From Capilliphycus salinus (GTDB lineage Bacteria > Cyanobacteriota > Cyanobacteriia > Cyanobacteriales > Microcoleaceae), in assembly GCF_047276495.1 (NCBI RefSeq), contig NZ_CP178543.1, forward strand, positions 1,922,001 through 1,986,000: 64,000 nt of DNA, given 5' to 3'. This document shows positions 44,757 to 53,601 of this stretch, piece by piece. Position 1 is the first letter of the stretch. Each line of letters begins with the position of its first letter. The notes beneath the pieces were generated by a model that was not told the DNA's origin, ran no database searches, and was given only the letters and a program-made list of their open reading frames with translations. The position numbers and the translations under genes are program-made.

Positions 44757-45602
44757 ATGATTGAAAATAACATGATATCAGGCTCAAAAAGTAAGACTCT
44801 GGGAATAGAATTTAACCATTTATATGTTACCCTCGACCCAGAAACCCTAGATTCAATTGCCAAATCAGAGTTTATTAAGCAAGAATTCTGCTCCATGTCC
44901 AGAGATACTGTAAAAACTGATGCAGAAAGCTGGACGGGAATTTATCTCAGGGGAAAACATTCCTATCTAGAGCTTTTTCCTCCCGGCGGTGCTGAAGGGT
45001 TAAGAGAAGGTTTTTCTGGTATTGGTTTTAATAGTCAACAATCAGGAGAGATTGATATTGTACAGGAAAAGCTTAGACCCTTATTAGGAGCTAAAGAAAT
45101 ACTTTCAGATTTGCAAGTTCGTCAAACCGAAGATGGAAAAGTTCCCTGGTTTCATTATTTGTCCATCAACCCAGTAGAGAGAGAAGCCTTTGCTTCTTGG
45201 TTGATGGAATTTCATCAGGATTATTTAAAGTATAAAAACATCAAACTTACCAGTGATGGTTGCTTTAACCGTGCTGCTTATCTAAAAAGCCTTGATACTT
45301 CCGAAACCTGTTTATTTGATGACATATCAGAAGTTCATCTGGAATTGACTTTATCGGAACAGGAGGAGTTGGCATTACTCCTTCAAGCTTTTGGCTATGA
45401 ATCATCTAGCGTAGGAGATATTACTATTTATCATTCTCAGGGTTTTATTGTACAAGTCTGCCAGAAATTTGCTCCCCGTTATCGAATTCGCAAGGTTGTT
45501 TGCACTCTCAAAGAGCAATTACAGCAGGAAAAAACCTTTACTTTTGGTAAAAATGCACAGTTAAATGTGGGTAACTCGTTAGCAATTTGGGAGTTTGGAT
45601 AG
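44757..45602 (+). CDS. VOC-superfamily-like hypothetical protein inside the cyanobactin cluster
   Basis: The 281-residue product is not a PatA-G family member. Residues 17-45 (IEFNHLYVTLDPETLDSIAKSEF) and 62-77 (GIYLRGKHSYLELFPPG) have the His ... Glu layout of vicinal-oxygen-chelate domains, and a second beta-rich half (170-280) may be the pseudo-repeat. It resembles DUF5829-type hypothetical proteins, an identification made by eye only. It lies between patF and patG in the same direction; a tailoring, resistance or passenger role is open. The first ATG is kept, but Met6 is possible. Confidence 0.6.
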   Translation: MIENNMISGSKSKTLGIEFNHLYVTLDPETLDSIAKSEFIKQEFCSMSRDTVKTDAESWTGIYLRGKHSYLELFPPGGAEGLREGFSGIGFNSQQSGEIDIVQEKLRPLLGAKEILSDLQVRQTEDGKVPWFHYLSINPVEREAFASWLMEFHQDYLKYKNIKLTSDGCFNRAAYLKSLDTSETCLFDDISEVHLELTLSEQEELALLLQAFGYESSSVGDITIYHSQGFIVQVCQKFAPRYRIRKVVCTLKEQLQQEKTFTFGKNAQLNVGNSLAIWEFG

Positions 45603-45620
45603 CCGATCTCTATACAGAAT

Positions 45621-45695
45621 GGTGATGGGTTACGGCGCGGAATCAAAACTTATTGGTTTTTCCCCAAAATCATCCCCGCGCCTAACCCATCCTAC
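45621..45695. repeat. Palindromic dispersed repeat upstream of patG
   Basis: GATGGGTTACGGCGCGG (about 45624-45640) and CCGCGCCTAACCCATC (45676-45691) are near-perfect inverted arms around a 35-nt AT-rich loop. I recognise this type (GATGGGTTA...CGCGG) as a common dispersed palindrome of filamentous cyanobacteria. Confidence 0.75.
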
Positions 45696-45769
45696 AAGTT
45701 ATAAGATTTTATTATAACTTTTTTTCAATTTCCCACCTATCTAATTATTGTTTACCATTATCAATCAAT

Positions 45770-48700
45770 ATGAACAATTGCCCTTTTGCTATTTCCCTTA
45801 ACCCTGCTGTCCAAGTCACCAGCACTAAAGACGGTTATACCCTGCACGGAGCCGAATCTGAGCCAAATACTTGGCTAACCCTTGCCACAACGCCCGGAAT
45901 AGGTATGGCTCTTGATAGTCTCAAGGCAGGCAACACCACCCCTGAATCACTCGTGCAAGGGTTAGCCGAACTCGAGGGTCAGGCTGCCGGGGAACAGTTT
46001 GGGCAGATGCTACAACAATTGGATGAGCGAGGTTGGTTGAGTTATGCTGTATTGCCCCTAGCAGTGGTGATTCCGATGGTGGATTCCGCCGAGTTGAATC
46101 TCACCGAACCCTACTGGACACAAACCCGCCTCAGCCTTTCCCGTTTTGCCTATCAGCATCCCTACGAAGGCACAATGGTACTGGAGTCCCCCCTGTCGAA
46201 GTTTCGGGTCAAGCTCCTCGACTGGCGAGCCAGTGCGATCTTAGCTCAACTGGCCCAGCCCCAAACTTTAGGATCACTGACGCCACCGCCGTACTTGGGA
46301 GCAGAAACCGCCTATCAGTTTCTCAACCTGCTGTGGGCAGCAGGGTTTCTGACGGCTGACCCCGAACCCCCCTCGCTTCAGCTTTGGGACTTCCATAACC
46401 TGCTGTTCCATAGTCGCAGTCGCTTAGGTCGCCATGACTACCCAGTCAAAGATATTGACATTGAGCAGTGGTCAGATTTCCCGGTAGTGAAACCGCCCAT
46501 GAGCGATCAGATTGTGCCGCTGCCACGTCCGAACTTGGGAGCCTTGATGTGTAATGATGCGACGCTTACAGAAGCGATCGAAGCCCGAAAATCGGTTCGA
46601 GAATATGACGATAACCATCCGATATCGATCAAGGAACTGGGTGAACTACTGTATCGCACTGCTCGTGTTAAGGAATTAGCTGGCGTAGAAGAGTGGCTAG
46701 GCAAGAATTGGCCAGAAGAACTAGGTTTGAGAGCAGATTTTGACTTTGGCGAGTTGAGCCGTCGCCCCTATCCCGGTGGTGGGGCAATGTATGAATTAGA
46801 AATTTATCCAGTGGTACGGCTTTGTCAAGGCTTGCACCAAGGAGTGTATCACTACGACCCTCTGAATCACCATCTAGAACAGATTGTTGAATCGAAGGAT
46901 GACGACATTTTTGCTCTGGTTGGTTATGACATTTCTCGGATGGGTTTTAACCCACAAGTGCTATTGGTGATTACGGCACGGTTTGGTCGGCTATTTCGTA
47001 ACTATCGCTCTGTGGGCTATGCGCTGGTGCTTAAGCACGTTGGGGTGCTACAACAAAACTTTTATTTGGTGGCAACCAATATGGGTCTGGCTCCCTGTGG
47101 GCAGCCGAGTGCGGATAGCGATGCTTTTGGTCTGGTGGCGGGTCTAGACTATGTGGAAGAGTCGGCTGTCGGAGAATTTGCCATTGGTTCGTTGCCTAAC
47201 AGCAATGTTGAAGCAAGTGGGCTGGAGTCGATGGAGGTGGATGGCTCAGAAGAACCTGCTGAAGCAACTGTCTCAGCCAGTGAGACCGAATTGGCTGGAG
47301 TTGAGGCTGAAAGTGAGTTTGGTGCTGACTTTTCACATGATGTAGAAAAATCAACGCTAGACCTAACCCCCCAACCCCCCCTACAAGGAGGGATGGCAGA
47401 GGACGAAGCCTTTTATTCAGGGAAGGAGGAGAATTCAAAGCCTCTCTCCTTGCAGGAGAGAGGTTTGGAGAGAGGTTTTCCAGATCCCGTGAAAAGTCAG
47501 GAGTTTAGTGAAGCTGAGTCAGTTGGGTTAGTGGCAGAAAATCCACAGACTGATGTAGGCGAAAGTCCTGAGAATACCTCGGTGCAAATTGAGGACATGG
47601 CTCCTTCAGATGCGAGCGTTGGGACTCCAGATTCATCGGGTGTCGCTGAAGGAGAAAAATCAGCAGGGGTTTCAGCCAGTGAAGTTGAGAGTTCTGCAAC
47701 CCAACTATCGATCGCACTCCATCCCCACGACCTGGACGATCGCATTCCCGGACTGGCTGAACTTCACAACCAAACATTAGGCGATCCTCGGATCACGATT
47801 GTAATTCTAGATGGCAACCCAGACCACACATTATCCTGTTTTGCCGGAGCCAACGTTTCTAAGGTGTTTCCCTACTGGCATGAACCAGCCGATCCAATCA
47901 GCCCAGAAGATTACGCCACCTTTCAAGCCATCCGAGACCAGGGGCTAAAGGGCAAAGCGAAACAAGAGGCACTTGAAAGTGCTATACCCGACACCATAAA
48001 TCGTGTTGAACTCAATGACCATGCTTGTCATGTCACCAGTACCATCGTGGGTCAAGAACATAGTCCTGTTTTTGGCCTGGCTCCTAACTGTCGGGTAATT
48101 AATATGCCCCAGGATGCTCTAGTACGAGGGAACTATGACGATGTGGTGTCTCCCCTTAATATGGCTCGTGCCTTTGAGTTAGCCTTAGAGTTGGGTGCAA
48201 ATATTATCCACTGCGCTTTTTGTCGCCCAACCCAAACCGGTGAAGGGGAAGAAATCCTAGTTAAAGCGATTAAAAAATGTATTGACAACAATATTTTGAT
48301 CGTCTCGCCGACGGGGAACAATTTAGGCGAATGCTGGTGTCTGCCTGCTGTGCTGCCGGGAACTTTGGCAGTGGGAGCCGCAAAAGTTGATGGTACGCCC
48401 TGCCACTTTAGTAACTGGGGCGGCAATAATGCAGAAGAGGGTATCCTTGCTCCGGGTGAAGATATTCTCGGAGCGCAACCTTGCACGGAAAAACCTGTGC
48501 GCCTAACCGGAACCAGTATGGCGGCTCCGGTGATGACGGGTATTTCCGCGCTGTTAATGAGTTTGCAAGTGCAACAGGGCAAAACTGTTGATGCTGAAGC
48601 CGTCCGAACCGCACTGCTGAATACTGCTATTCCCTGTGACCCAAACGTTGTAGAAGAACCAGAACGCTGTCTACGCGGCTTTGTGAATATCCCTGGGGCG

Positions 48701-49843
48701 ATGAAGGTGCTGTTTGGACAACCTTCTGTTACCATTTCCTTTGCGGGCGACCAAGTGACCCGCACCGAATCGGCCGGTTATGCCCTACCTACCCCGACAG
48801 CGATATCAGCCAGTTCAGCCCCTAGTCCGACTGTTGAGGCGGCGATCGCAGAAAATTCCGTTACCGACTCGGCGATCGCAGGACAAACCGCTACACCCAG
48901 CCCAGCAGCAGAAACCCCTGGTGTTGCTGAGTTGTCTAGTTCCGATCCGAGTACCGTTGAAGCAAGTACCGCTTTCTCTGGGAATGTTTATGCTCTGGGA
49001 ACCTTGAGCTACGACTTTGGCGATGAAACCCGTGTTGATACTTTCAAAGAACGGATGGCTCCCGCCGAAGTCAACGGCATCATGGTGCCGCCAGACCCCT
49101 ACGATCCCCGTCAGATGGTTGAACACCTGGATCGCAACCCAGACGAAAGCCGTTCGTTGATCTGGACGTTGAGCTTGGATGGAGACACCATCTATGTCCT
49201 AGAACCAACAGGACCGTTTTCAACGGAAATCTACGAGATATTTCTGCTGATGTTGGCGGGTCAACTGGAACCAGAAAGCAGTGATGAATTTGTAGAACGA
49301 ATTAGCATCCCCGCCCGACAAACTAACCGCACAGTTGAACTATTCTCTGGTCAGGTGGTGCCAGTCGTGAAAGTCCATGACCTCCGAGGAATGTACGGCT
49401 GGAAAGTGAATACCCTGGTCAACGCGGCGATGGCGGCGATCTCTCGTCAGGTGGACGAAGCCCAAGCACCCCTCGTCCAACAAGCTTTGACAGCGTTCCT
49501 CAACCGAGTCTACAACGATCTCCGCAATGTGGGTCAGACTTCCCGCGATCGCGCCCTCAACTTCGCCGCCACCAACATCTTCCAAGCGGCTTCGGTCTTT
49601 GCCAAAGCGATCGCTGATCGCCGTCAACTCGACACCATTAAAGTCGAAAAAAGCCCCTTCTGTCGCATCAACAGTGACTGTTGGGATGTCAAGCTTGAGT
49701 TTTTCGACCCGGAAAGTAGTCGTCGGGGGCGCAAGGTTTTCCGCTTTACCCTTGATGTGGTGCTTCAGATGCCAGTAACTTTAGGTGAGGTGAAAAGCTG
49801 GTCATTGCCCCCTCGCTCACAGAAAAGTCACTGGCAAGCTTGA
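45770..49843 (+). CDS. patG: Cyanobactin PatG: azoline oxidase + macrocyclase
   Basis: The 1357-residue enzyme oxidises thiazolines to thiazoles and releases the core as a macrocycle. Order: winged-helix/leader-binding-like N-terminus (1-240); SagB/ThcOx-type FMN oxidase (255-470: EARKSVREYDD, RPYPGGGAMYELEIYPVV); long acidic linker (475-660) including an inserted repeat; subtilisin domain with Asp681, His751, Ser916 and Asn850; cyanobactin C-terminal domain (1070-1357). Asp and His are 70 residues apart because of a helical, Lys-rich insertion (about 705-745), the hallmark of macrocyclases that keeps water out. The start at 45770 fits; the GC-rich coding contrasts with the upstream gene. Confidence 0.95.
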   Translation: MNNCPFAISLNPAVQVTSTKDGYTLHGAESEPNTWLTLATTPGIGMALDSLKAGNTTPESLVQGLAELEGQAAGEQFGQMLQQLDERGWLSYAVLPLAVVIPMVDSAELNLTEPYWTQTRLSLSRFAYQHPYEGTMVLESPLSKFRVKLLDWRASAILAQLAQPQTLGSLTPPPYLGAETAYQFLNLLWAAGFLTADPEPPSLQLWDFHNLLFHSRSRLGRHDYPVKDIDIEQWSDFPVVKPPMSDQIVPLPRPNLGALMCNDATLTEAIEARKSVREYDDNHPISIKELGELLYRTARVKELAGVEEWLGKNWPEELGLRADFDFGELSRRPYPGGGAMYELEIYPVVRLCQGLHQGVYHYDPLNHHLEQIVESKDDDIFALVGYDISRMGFNPQVLLVITARFGRLFRNYRSVGYALVLKHVGVLQQNFYLVATNMGLAPCGQPSADSDAFGLVAGLDYVEESAVGEFAIGSLPNSNVEASGLESMEVDGSEEPAEATVSASETELAGVEAESEFGADFSHDVEKSTLDLTPQPPLQGGMAEDEAFYSGKEENSKPLSLQERGLERGFPDPVKSQEFSEAESVGLVAENPQTDVGESPENTSVQIEDMAPSDASVGTPDSSGVAEGEKSAGVSASEVESSATQLSIALHPHDLDDRIPGLAELHNQTLGDPRITIVILDGNPDHTLSCFAGANVSKVFPYWHEPADPISPEDYATFQAIRDQGLKGKAKQEALESAIPDTINRVELNDHACHVTSTIVGQEHSPVFGLAPNCRVINMPQDALVRGNYDDVVSPLNMARAFELALELGANIIHCAFCRPTQTGEGEEILVKAIKKCIDNNILIVSPTGNNLGECWCLPAVLPGTLAVGAAKVDGTPCHFSNWGGNNAEEGILAPGEDILGAQPCTEKPVRLTGTSMAAPVMTGISALLMSLQVQQGKTVDAEAVRTALLNTAIPCDPNVVEEPERCLRGFVNIPGAMKVLFGQPSVTISFAGDQVTRTESAGYALPTPTAISASSAPSPTVEAAIAENSVTDSAIAGQTATPSPAAETPGVAELSSSDPSTVEASTAFSGNVYALGTLSYDFGDETRVDTFKERMAPAEVNGIMVPPDPYDPRQMVEHLDRNPDESRSLIWTLSLDGDTIYVLEPTGPFSTEIYEIFLLMLAGQLEPESSDEFVERISIPARQTNRTVELFSGQVVPVVKVHDLRGMYGWKVNTLVNAAMAAISRQVDEAQAPLVQQALTAFLNRVYNDLRNVGQTSRDRALNFAATNIFQAASVFAKAIADRRQLDTIKVEKSPFCRINSDCWDVKLEFFDPESSRRGRKVFRFTLDVVLQMPVTLGEVKSWSLPPRSQKSHWQA
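47358..47480 (+). repeat. Dispersed repeat inserted in frame in the patG linker
   Basis: The DNA reads CCTAACCCCCCAACCCCCC ... and ends with CCTCTCTCCT-TGC-AGGAGAGAGG (perfect 10-bp hairpin, 47441-47463). It encodes DLTPQPPLQGG ... KPLSLQERGLERGF, the peptide form in which this cyanobacterial repeat family is often translated. It keeps the patG frame. Confidence 0.75.
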
Positions 49844-49905
49844 CCTAGAAAAAGCGGAATACAAGCCCTGTTATGTGCAGACGGTTATCTCAAATTGATG
49901 CACAT

Positions 49906-50097
49906 TTAGAAAGGTTGGGTAAATAGACCAGCGCGAAGCGCTTTAATTACCATGCAAAATCCCGTTCCCAACTCAATTCCTGCCGTCGCGACCTGAAGAG
50001 AAACCAGCCAATTTTTTTGTTTAAGATTAAGTTTAAAATTGGCTGATTTTTGCTGATTTTCCTCGGGTTTTGTTGTTGTCGATTGACCCATAATCAA
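49906..50097 (-). CDS. Small hypothetical protein downstream of hflX
   Basis: The 63-residue frame starts 4 bp after the hflX stop (ATG 50097 or 50091) and encodes a polar N-terminus followed by a hydrophobic stretch (WLVSLQVATAGIELGTGFCMVIKAL). No family recognised. The tight spacing argues for a real gene; its end overlaps a dispersed hairpin, so the C-terminus may be repeat-derived. Confidence 0.4.
   Translation of the reverse strand: MIMGQSTTTKPEENQQKSANFKLNLKQKNWLVSLQVATAGIELGTGFCMVIKALRAGLFTQPF
49930..49942. repeat. Dispersed hairpin AGCGC-GAA-GCGCT
   Basis: A perfect 5-bp inverted repeat, the reverse complement of the core at 34276-34290. It falls inside the 3' end of the small frame below hflX. 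Confidence 0.65.
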
Positions 50098-50101
50098 CGG
50101 G

Positions 50102-51838
50102 TTAACTCATCGTTGAAACATAATGAACAAGCTGACCAATTCGTTGACGTAAAGTTTCCAAACCCAAAGCATTAGAAGCCGAAATAAATGCCGCTTGGGG
50201 ATATTCTTCTTGGGCAAATCTTAACCTTTCCCCATCCACTTGATCGATTTTATTAAAAGCCAATAAAGCAGGCCCGGGTGTGACGGGCATTGACATCAAA
50301 ATTTGCATCACCGATTCAATTTGACTTTGCCAAGCCGGATGAGATAAATCTACCACATGAACCAGCGCATCGGCATCGCTAACTTCCTCTAAAGTCGCCC
50401 GAAACGCATCAATTAATGCGGGGGGTAATTCATGGATAAATCCCACCGTATCGGTTAAAACGACAGTTTGAGGTTCATCGGTGATCGCATTGGGAATCAT
50501 CAAGCGGCGACTGGTGGGATCGAGGGTCGCAAACAGTTGATCGGCCGCATAAATTTCCGAACTCGTGAGAACATTGAGTAAGGTAGACTTTCCGGCGTTG
50601 GTATAGCCCACGATCGCGATCGTCGGAACTTCTTGCTGGCGACGCTGACGCAGACGAGAGCGATGGGCTTGCAGTTGATTGACCTCTTGTTGCAAGCGGG
50701 CGATGCGGCGTTGAATGGACCGCCGTTCGGTTTCCAGTTTGGTTTCCCCCGGACCTCTCGTCCCGATACCGCCCCCGAGTCGAGACATGGCTTGACCTCG
50801 CCCGGTCAGACGAGGTAAACTGTACTCAAGTTGTGCGAGTTCAACTTGCAATTTTCCGGCGCGAGATTGGGCGCGTTGGGCGAAAATATCGAGGATCACT
50901 TCAGTGCGATCGACGACTCGAACCCCGATTTTCATTTCCAAATTGCGAACTTGAGCCGGAGATAAATCCCGATCAAAAACAATTAAATTCGCACCCACCG
51001 TTTGGGCGGTGAGGGCAATTTCTTGAACTTTTCCTTCGCCGACAACCGTTTGAGGGTGGGGGCGCGATCGCTTTTGACGTAAGGTTTCTAACACCCGACC
51101 CCCGGCGGTATCCACCAGTCGCACCAATTCCGCCAAGCCGTCTTCAAAGCGTTGGGGGCTGATGTCTTCGGTTTTCACACCCACCAACAGCACTTTATCG
51201 CCATCGGACTCAACGGTTTGGGCGATAAACTCCCGTTGCAATTCGGCTTCGAGGTTATCCACCAAATCGATAAAATCCTGTTTGGAAAGCATATCCAAAC
51301 TTTGCGGCGGAGACAGATAGTAGGGAATGGGCGCTAAAGGCGTGGCGATGTTACCGTTGTTGTCTTCGGCGTTGTCTTCGGCGCTGTTCGGGAGCAAATG
51401 GGCGAGATAGGTTTGTTCGATGTATCCGGTTCCTCCCCCGCCTCGGCGTTCAAATCCGCTTCCTGTCAGCGTCAGGACGACCAGGACATCCAACCGTTGA
51501 ATCGCCATCGCGGTGATTGTCGATTCTTTGGGGGGTTCCGATTTAACTTGAGTCGCAATGCAGCGAATCCCACTCAAACGTCCTCCCCCGTAACGGGGTA
51601 ATTCTAAGGGAGGGATTTGGGTTTGACGGGGTGTTCCGACTCCCACCCGAATCACTTGTCCCCGACGGTTGAGGTAAGCGCAGACGGGTTGACCGATTTC
51701 TGTACTGCTTGCGGCTAGGCGTTGAGCAAACTCTGGGGTGGTAATGCGATCAACGGGTATGCGCTGATGGTAAAGTCGCTGCAATCCCTTGAGTTGACTC
51801 GGTTTTAGCCCTTGCAGGTTTCCGTAGATTGTCTCGAT
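50102..51838 (-). CDS. hflX: GTPase HflX (ribosome-associated), non-canonical start
   Basis: HflX binds the 50S subunit and rescues stalled or stress-damaged ribosomes. G1 GYTNAGKS, G3 DTVGF and G4 NKID are present, with the GGGxGTRGPGE linker of the HflX family. The first normal start is a TTG at 51784, but in-frame sequence upstream (IETIYGNLQGLKPSQLKGLQR) matches the start of cyanobacterial HflX. The only start-like codon after AGGAGG is ATC at 51838, four bases from the box. I give the longer gene; the shorter one (50102-51784) is the conservative alternative. An accidental mutation of ATG/GTG to ATC is possible. Confidence 0.9.
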   Translation of the reverse strand: METIYGNLQGLKPSQLKGLQRLYHQRIPVDRITTPEFAQRLAASSTEIGQPVCAYLNRRGQVIRVGVGTPRQTQIPPLELPRYGGGRLSGIRCIATQVKSEPPKESTITAMAIQRLDVLVVLTLTGSGFERRGGGGTGYIEQTYLAHLLPNSAEDNAEDNNGNIATPLAPIPYYLSPPQSLDMLSKQDFIDLVDNLEAELQREFIAQTVESDGDKVLLVGVKTEDISPQRFEDGLAELVRLVDTAGGRVLETLRQKRSRPHPQTVVGEGKVQEIALTAQTVGANLIVFDRDLSPAQVRNLEMKIGVRVVDRTEVILDIFAQRAQSRAGKLQVELAQLEYSLPRLTGRGQAMSRLGGGIGTRGPGETKLETERRSIQRRIARLQQEVNQLQAHRSRLRQRRQQEVPTIAIVGYTNAGKSTLLNVLTSSEIYAADQLFATLDPTSRRLMIPNAITDEPQTVVLTDTVGFIHELPPALIDAFRATLEEVSDADALVHVVDLSHPAWQSQIESVMQILMSMPVTPGPALLAFNKIDQVDGERLRFAQEEYPQAAFISASNALGLETLRQRIGQLVHYVSTMS

Positions 51839-51992
51839 AGGCCCTCCTAACCAGTTTTCTGGTGTTCTAAATAATAACTGAGAATGTTTAGATTATGATA
51901 ATAACATTTTCTTCAAAATGGTGTAGATTCTGCTGAGTTTCTGGATGTGGGTTTGAGTCGGAGTTCTTTGTTTGTTCTATTTTTCCCGACTT

Positions 51993-52298
51993 CTAACTCA
52001 GCAAACTTCTAATTTTCTTTAATAAGAATAATCGCTGTTCTTCGGTAAGGGTTTGGGAGTCTTCGGTTTGAGATGTGTTTAAATGTTCCCGCACGGCTTG
52101 ATAAACCGGGGGATTGACATCACAAAAATCGACGATGGCCGAAGCTAAAAAATCACTTTGCTCCGCTTCGGGGATGTATTCTAGGCGATCAACCGCTGTG
52201 TCTAATAGGGTTAAATCTTGTTTAACTTCTGGGGTAAACAGTTCGGGCTGATTGTTGAGAACTTGAATAAAAGAAGCTGTAATTTGTTCGGGTTTCAT
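51993..52298 (-). CDS. Small helical hypothetical protein
   Basis: The 101-residue acidic product (MKPEQITASFIQVLNNQPELF ... EEQRLFLLKKIRSLLS) is predicted all-helical and has no family that I know. It lies in its own interval between hflX and the terminator of the coiled-coil gene, in the same direction. Confidence 0.65.
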   Translation of the reverse strand: MKPEQITASFIQVLNNQPELFTPEVKQDLTLLDTAVDRLEYIPEAEQSDFLASAIVDFCDVNPPVYQAVREHLNTSQTEDSQTLTEEQRLFLLKKIRSLLS

Positions 52299-52361
52299 GG
52301 GCTGTAGGTTCGGGCGGATAGTCTGGGTTAATTATAGATCAAAGCCCGTGTTTTGTAAACC

Positions 52362-52393
52362 AAAAAATCCCGAATTCTTCAAGAAATCGGGAT
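52362..52393 (-). terminator. Rho-independent terminator of the coiled-coil gene block
   Basis: On the minus strand ATCCCGA ... TCGGGAT with an inner TCTTGAAGA pairing is followed by TTTTTT. It stands 29 bp after the 52422 stop. Confidence 0.85.
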
Positions 52394-52421
52394 GAGAATC
52401 TAGGTTAATTTGGATTAAGTC

Positions 52422-53534
52422 TTATTTGCCTTTTTGTTGATTTTTAGCCTGTTCTAAAGCAAGTTCTTTCATGGCTTGGAACGAACTGGCGTTGGAGGTT
52501 CCTTCGATAGCTTTTACCGCCAAATCTTGAACTTGTTTGAGGGCGGAGTCGAGTTGTTTGGATAAACTTTGAATCCGGTTTTCTTGATTTTGAATAGTTT
52601 CCGAGAGGGATTTAATTCGCAGTTCAAAGAATTGTTTTTGTCCTTCAACTTCTTTGGCGAACAAGTCGGCTTTAATTTTGGCTTGATAGTTGCCAATATT
52701 TCGCCCGGATTCTTTACCCCGTTTAATATTTTCTTCTAACTTCTGGGAGAATTCTTCAACTTTGGCTTTCACTTCGGCGTATTCTTTCTCTTTCTCAGCA
52801 ATGGCTTTTTCTCGTTCTTCCCATTGTTTTTCCCGTTCCTGTTGCAATTCCTCCAACTGTTTGTACAAGGTTTGCTGAGTTTGTTCGTATTCTTCGGTAT
52901 CTAAATCCCGTTGAAGTTGTAAATTATAGTGATAGGATTCTTGATCTCGTTCTCGGGTTTTCTTGTAATCTTCCTTGCGCTCTTGAATCGTTTTCTGATG
53001 TTGGCTTTGTTCTTTTTGCCAAGCGTTTTGTTGTTCTTGAATTTGCTGTTCTAAGGTTTCTTGCTGTTGAGTCAGTTCTTCGGTAAACGTCTTAGAATTT
53101 TCTTCGTAGCGTTGAACTAAAACATCTAAGGTGTTATCGCCGACTTCTTCTAAACTGTGTAAATCTTTCAGTTGTTCTAACTCTAGCTCTACATTTTTTT
53201 GAAGTTCTTGTAGTTGGGTTGCTTCGCGGGTTAACTGTTCCGATAATTCGCTAACTGCACCGCCAAAACCCGCTTGTAACAGAGTTAAATTTTCCAGAAC
53301 TTGCTGCATTTTCGCTTTTTTAGACGAGGAAAAACTTAAGGGTTTTACTTCAGTTGCAACGGTTCCATTTTGACCGTTACCGTTACCATTACTGTTACCA
53401 TTACCGTTACCATTACCGTTACCGTTACTCGACTGTTTAACTTGAGATTGCAGAGAAGAATTTTCTTTTTTCAACTCTTGATAAGCTTCTAAAATCTCGG
53501 CTTTTGTATTGCGATCGCTAACTCGTTTAGCCAT
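52422..53534 (-). CDS. Coiled-coil-rich protein A
   Basis: The 370-residue product is nearly all charged coiled coil (about 85-345: EELTQQQETLEQQIQEQQNAW, RDLDTEEYEQTQQTLYKQLEE), after a short N-terminal helix and an (Asn-Gly)n linker at about 37-60. It is paralogous to the next gene upstream: both share the W-E-K-E-Q block, the Y-N/Y-E-L-x-R region, the A-K-x-K-A-D-L-F block and a Lys/Gln-rich end with QDLAxxA. No enzyme motif is visible. A filament-forming or scaffolding role, as for the Lfi/CypS-type coiled-coil proteins described in Anabaena and Synechocystis, is a hypothesis. Confidence 0.75.
   Translation of the reverse strand: MAKRVSDRNTKAEILEAYQELKKENSSLQSQVKQSSNGNGNGNGNGNSNGNGNGQNGTVATEVKPLSFSSSKKAKMQQVLENLTLLQAGFGGAVSELSEQLTREATQLQELQKNVELELEQLKDLHSLEEVGDNTLDVLVQRYEENSKTFTEELTQQQETLEQQIQEQQNAWQKEQSQHQKTIQERKEDYKKTRERDQESYHYNLQLQRDLDTEEYEQTQQTLYKQLEELQQEREKQWEEREKAIAEKEKEYAEVKAKVEEFSQKLEENIKRGKESGRNIGNYQAKIKADLFAKEVEGQKQFFELRIKSLSETIQNQENRIQSLSKQLDSALKQVQDLAVKAIEGTSNASSFQAMKELALEQAKNQQKGK
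53376..53435 (-). repeat. Hexanucleotide repeats encoding Asn-Gly
   Basis: About nine tandem GGTAAC-type units (GTTACC/GTTACCATTACC on the plus strand) encode the (NG)n linker. Gain or loss of units would keep the reading frame. Confidence 0.9.
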
Positions 53535-53601
53535 TGTTTTCTCCTTTTAGTTTGGGGTTAATTTGACTTGGTTTTATTCGATTTAATTAATTTTGCGGCG
53601 A

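Noticed and set aside
44757..45602. Second PatF-type prenyltransferase
   Set aside because: None of the PatF landmarks (KDRR, NNTIG, FNSLGD) are present; the pattern fits a VOC-like protein better.
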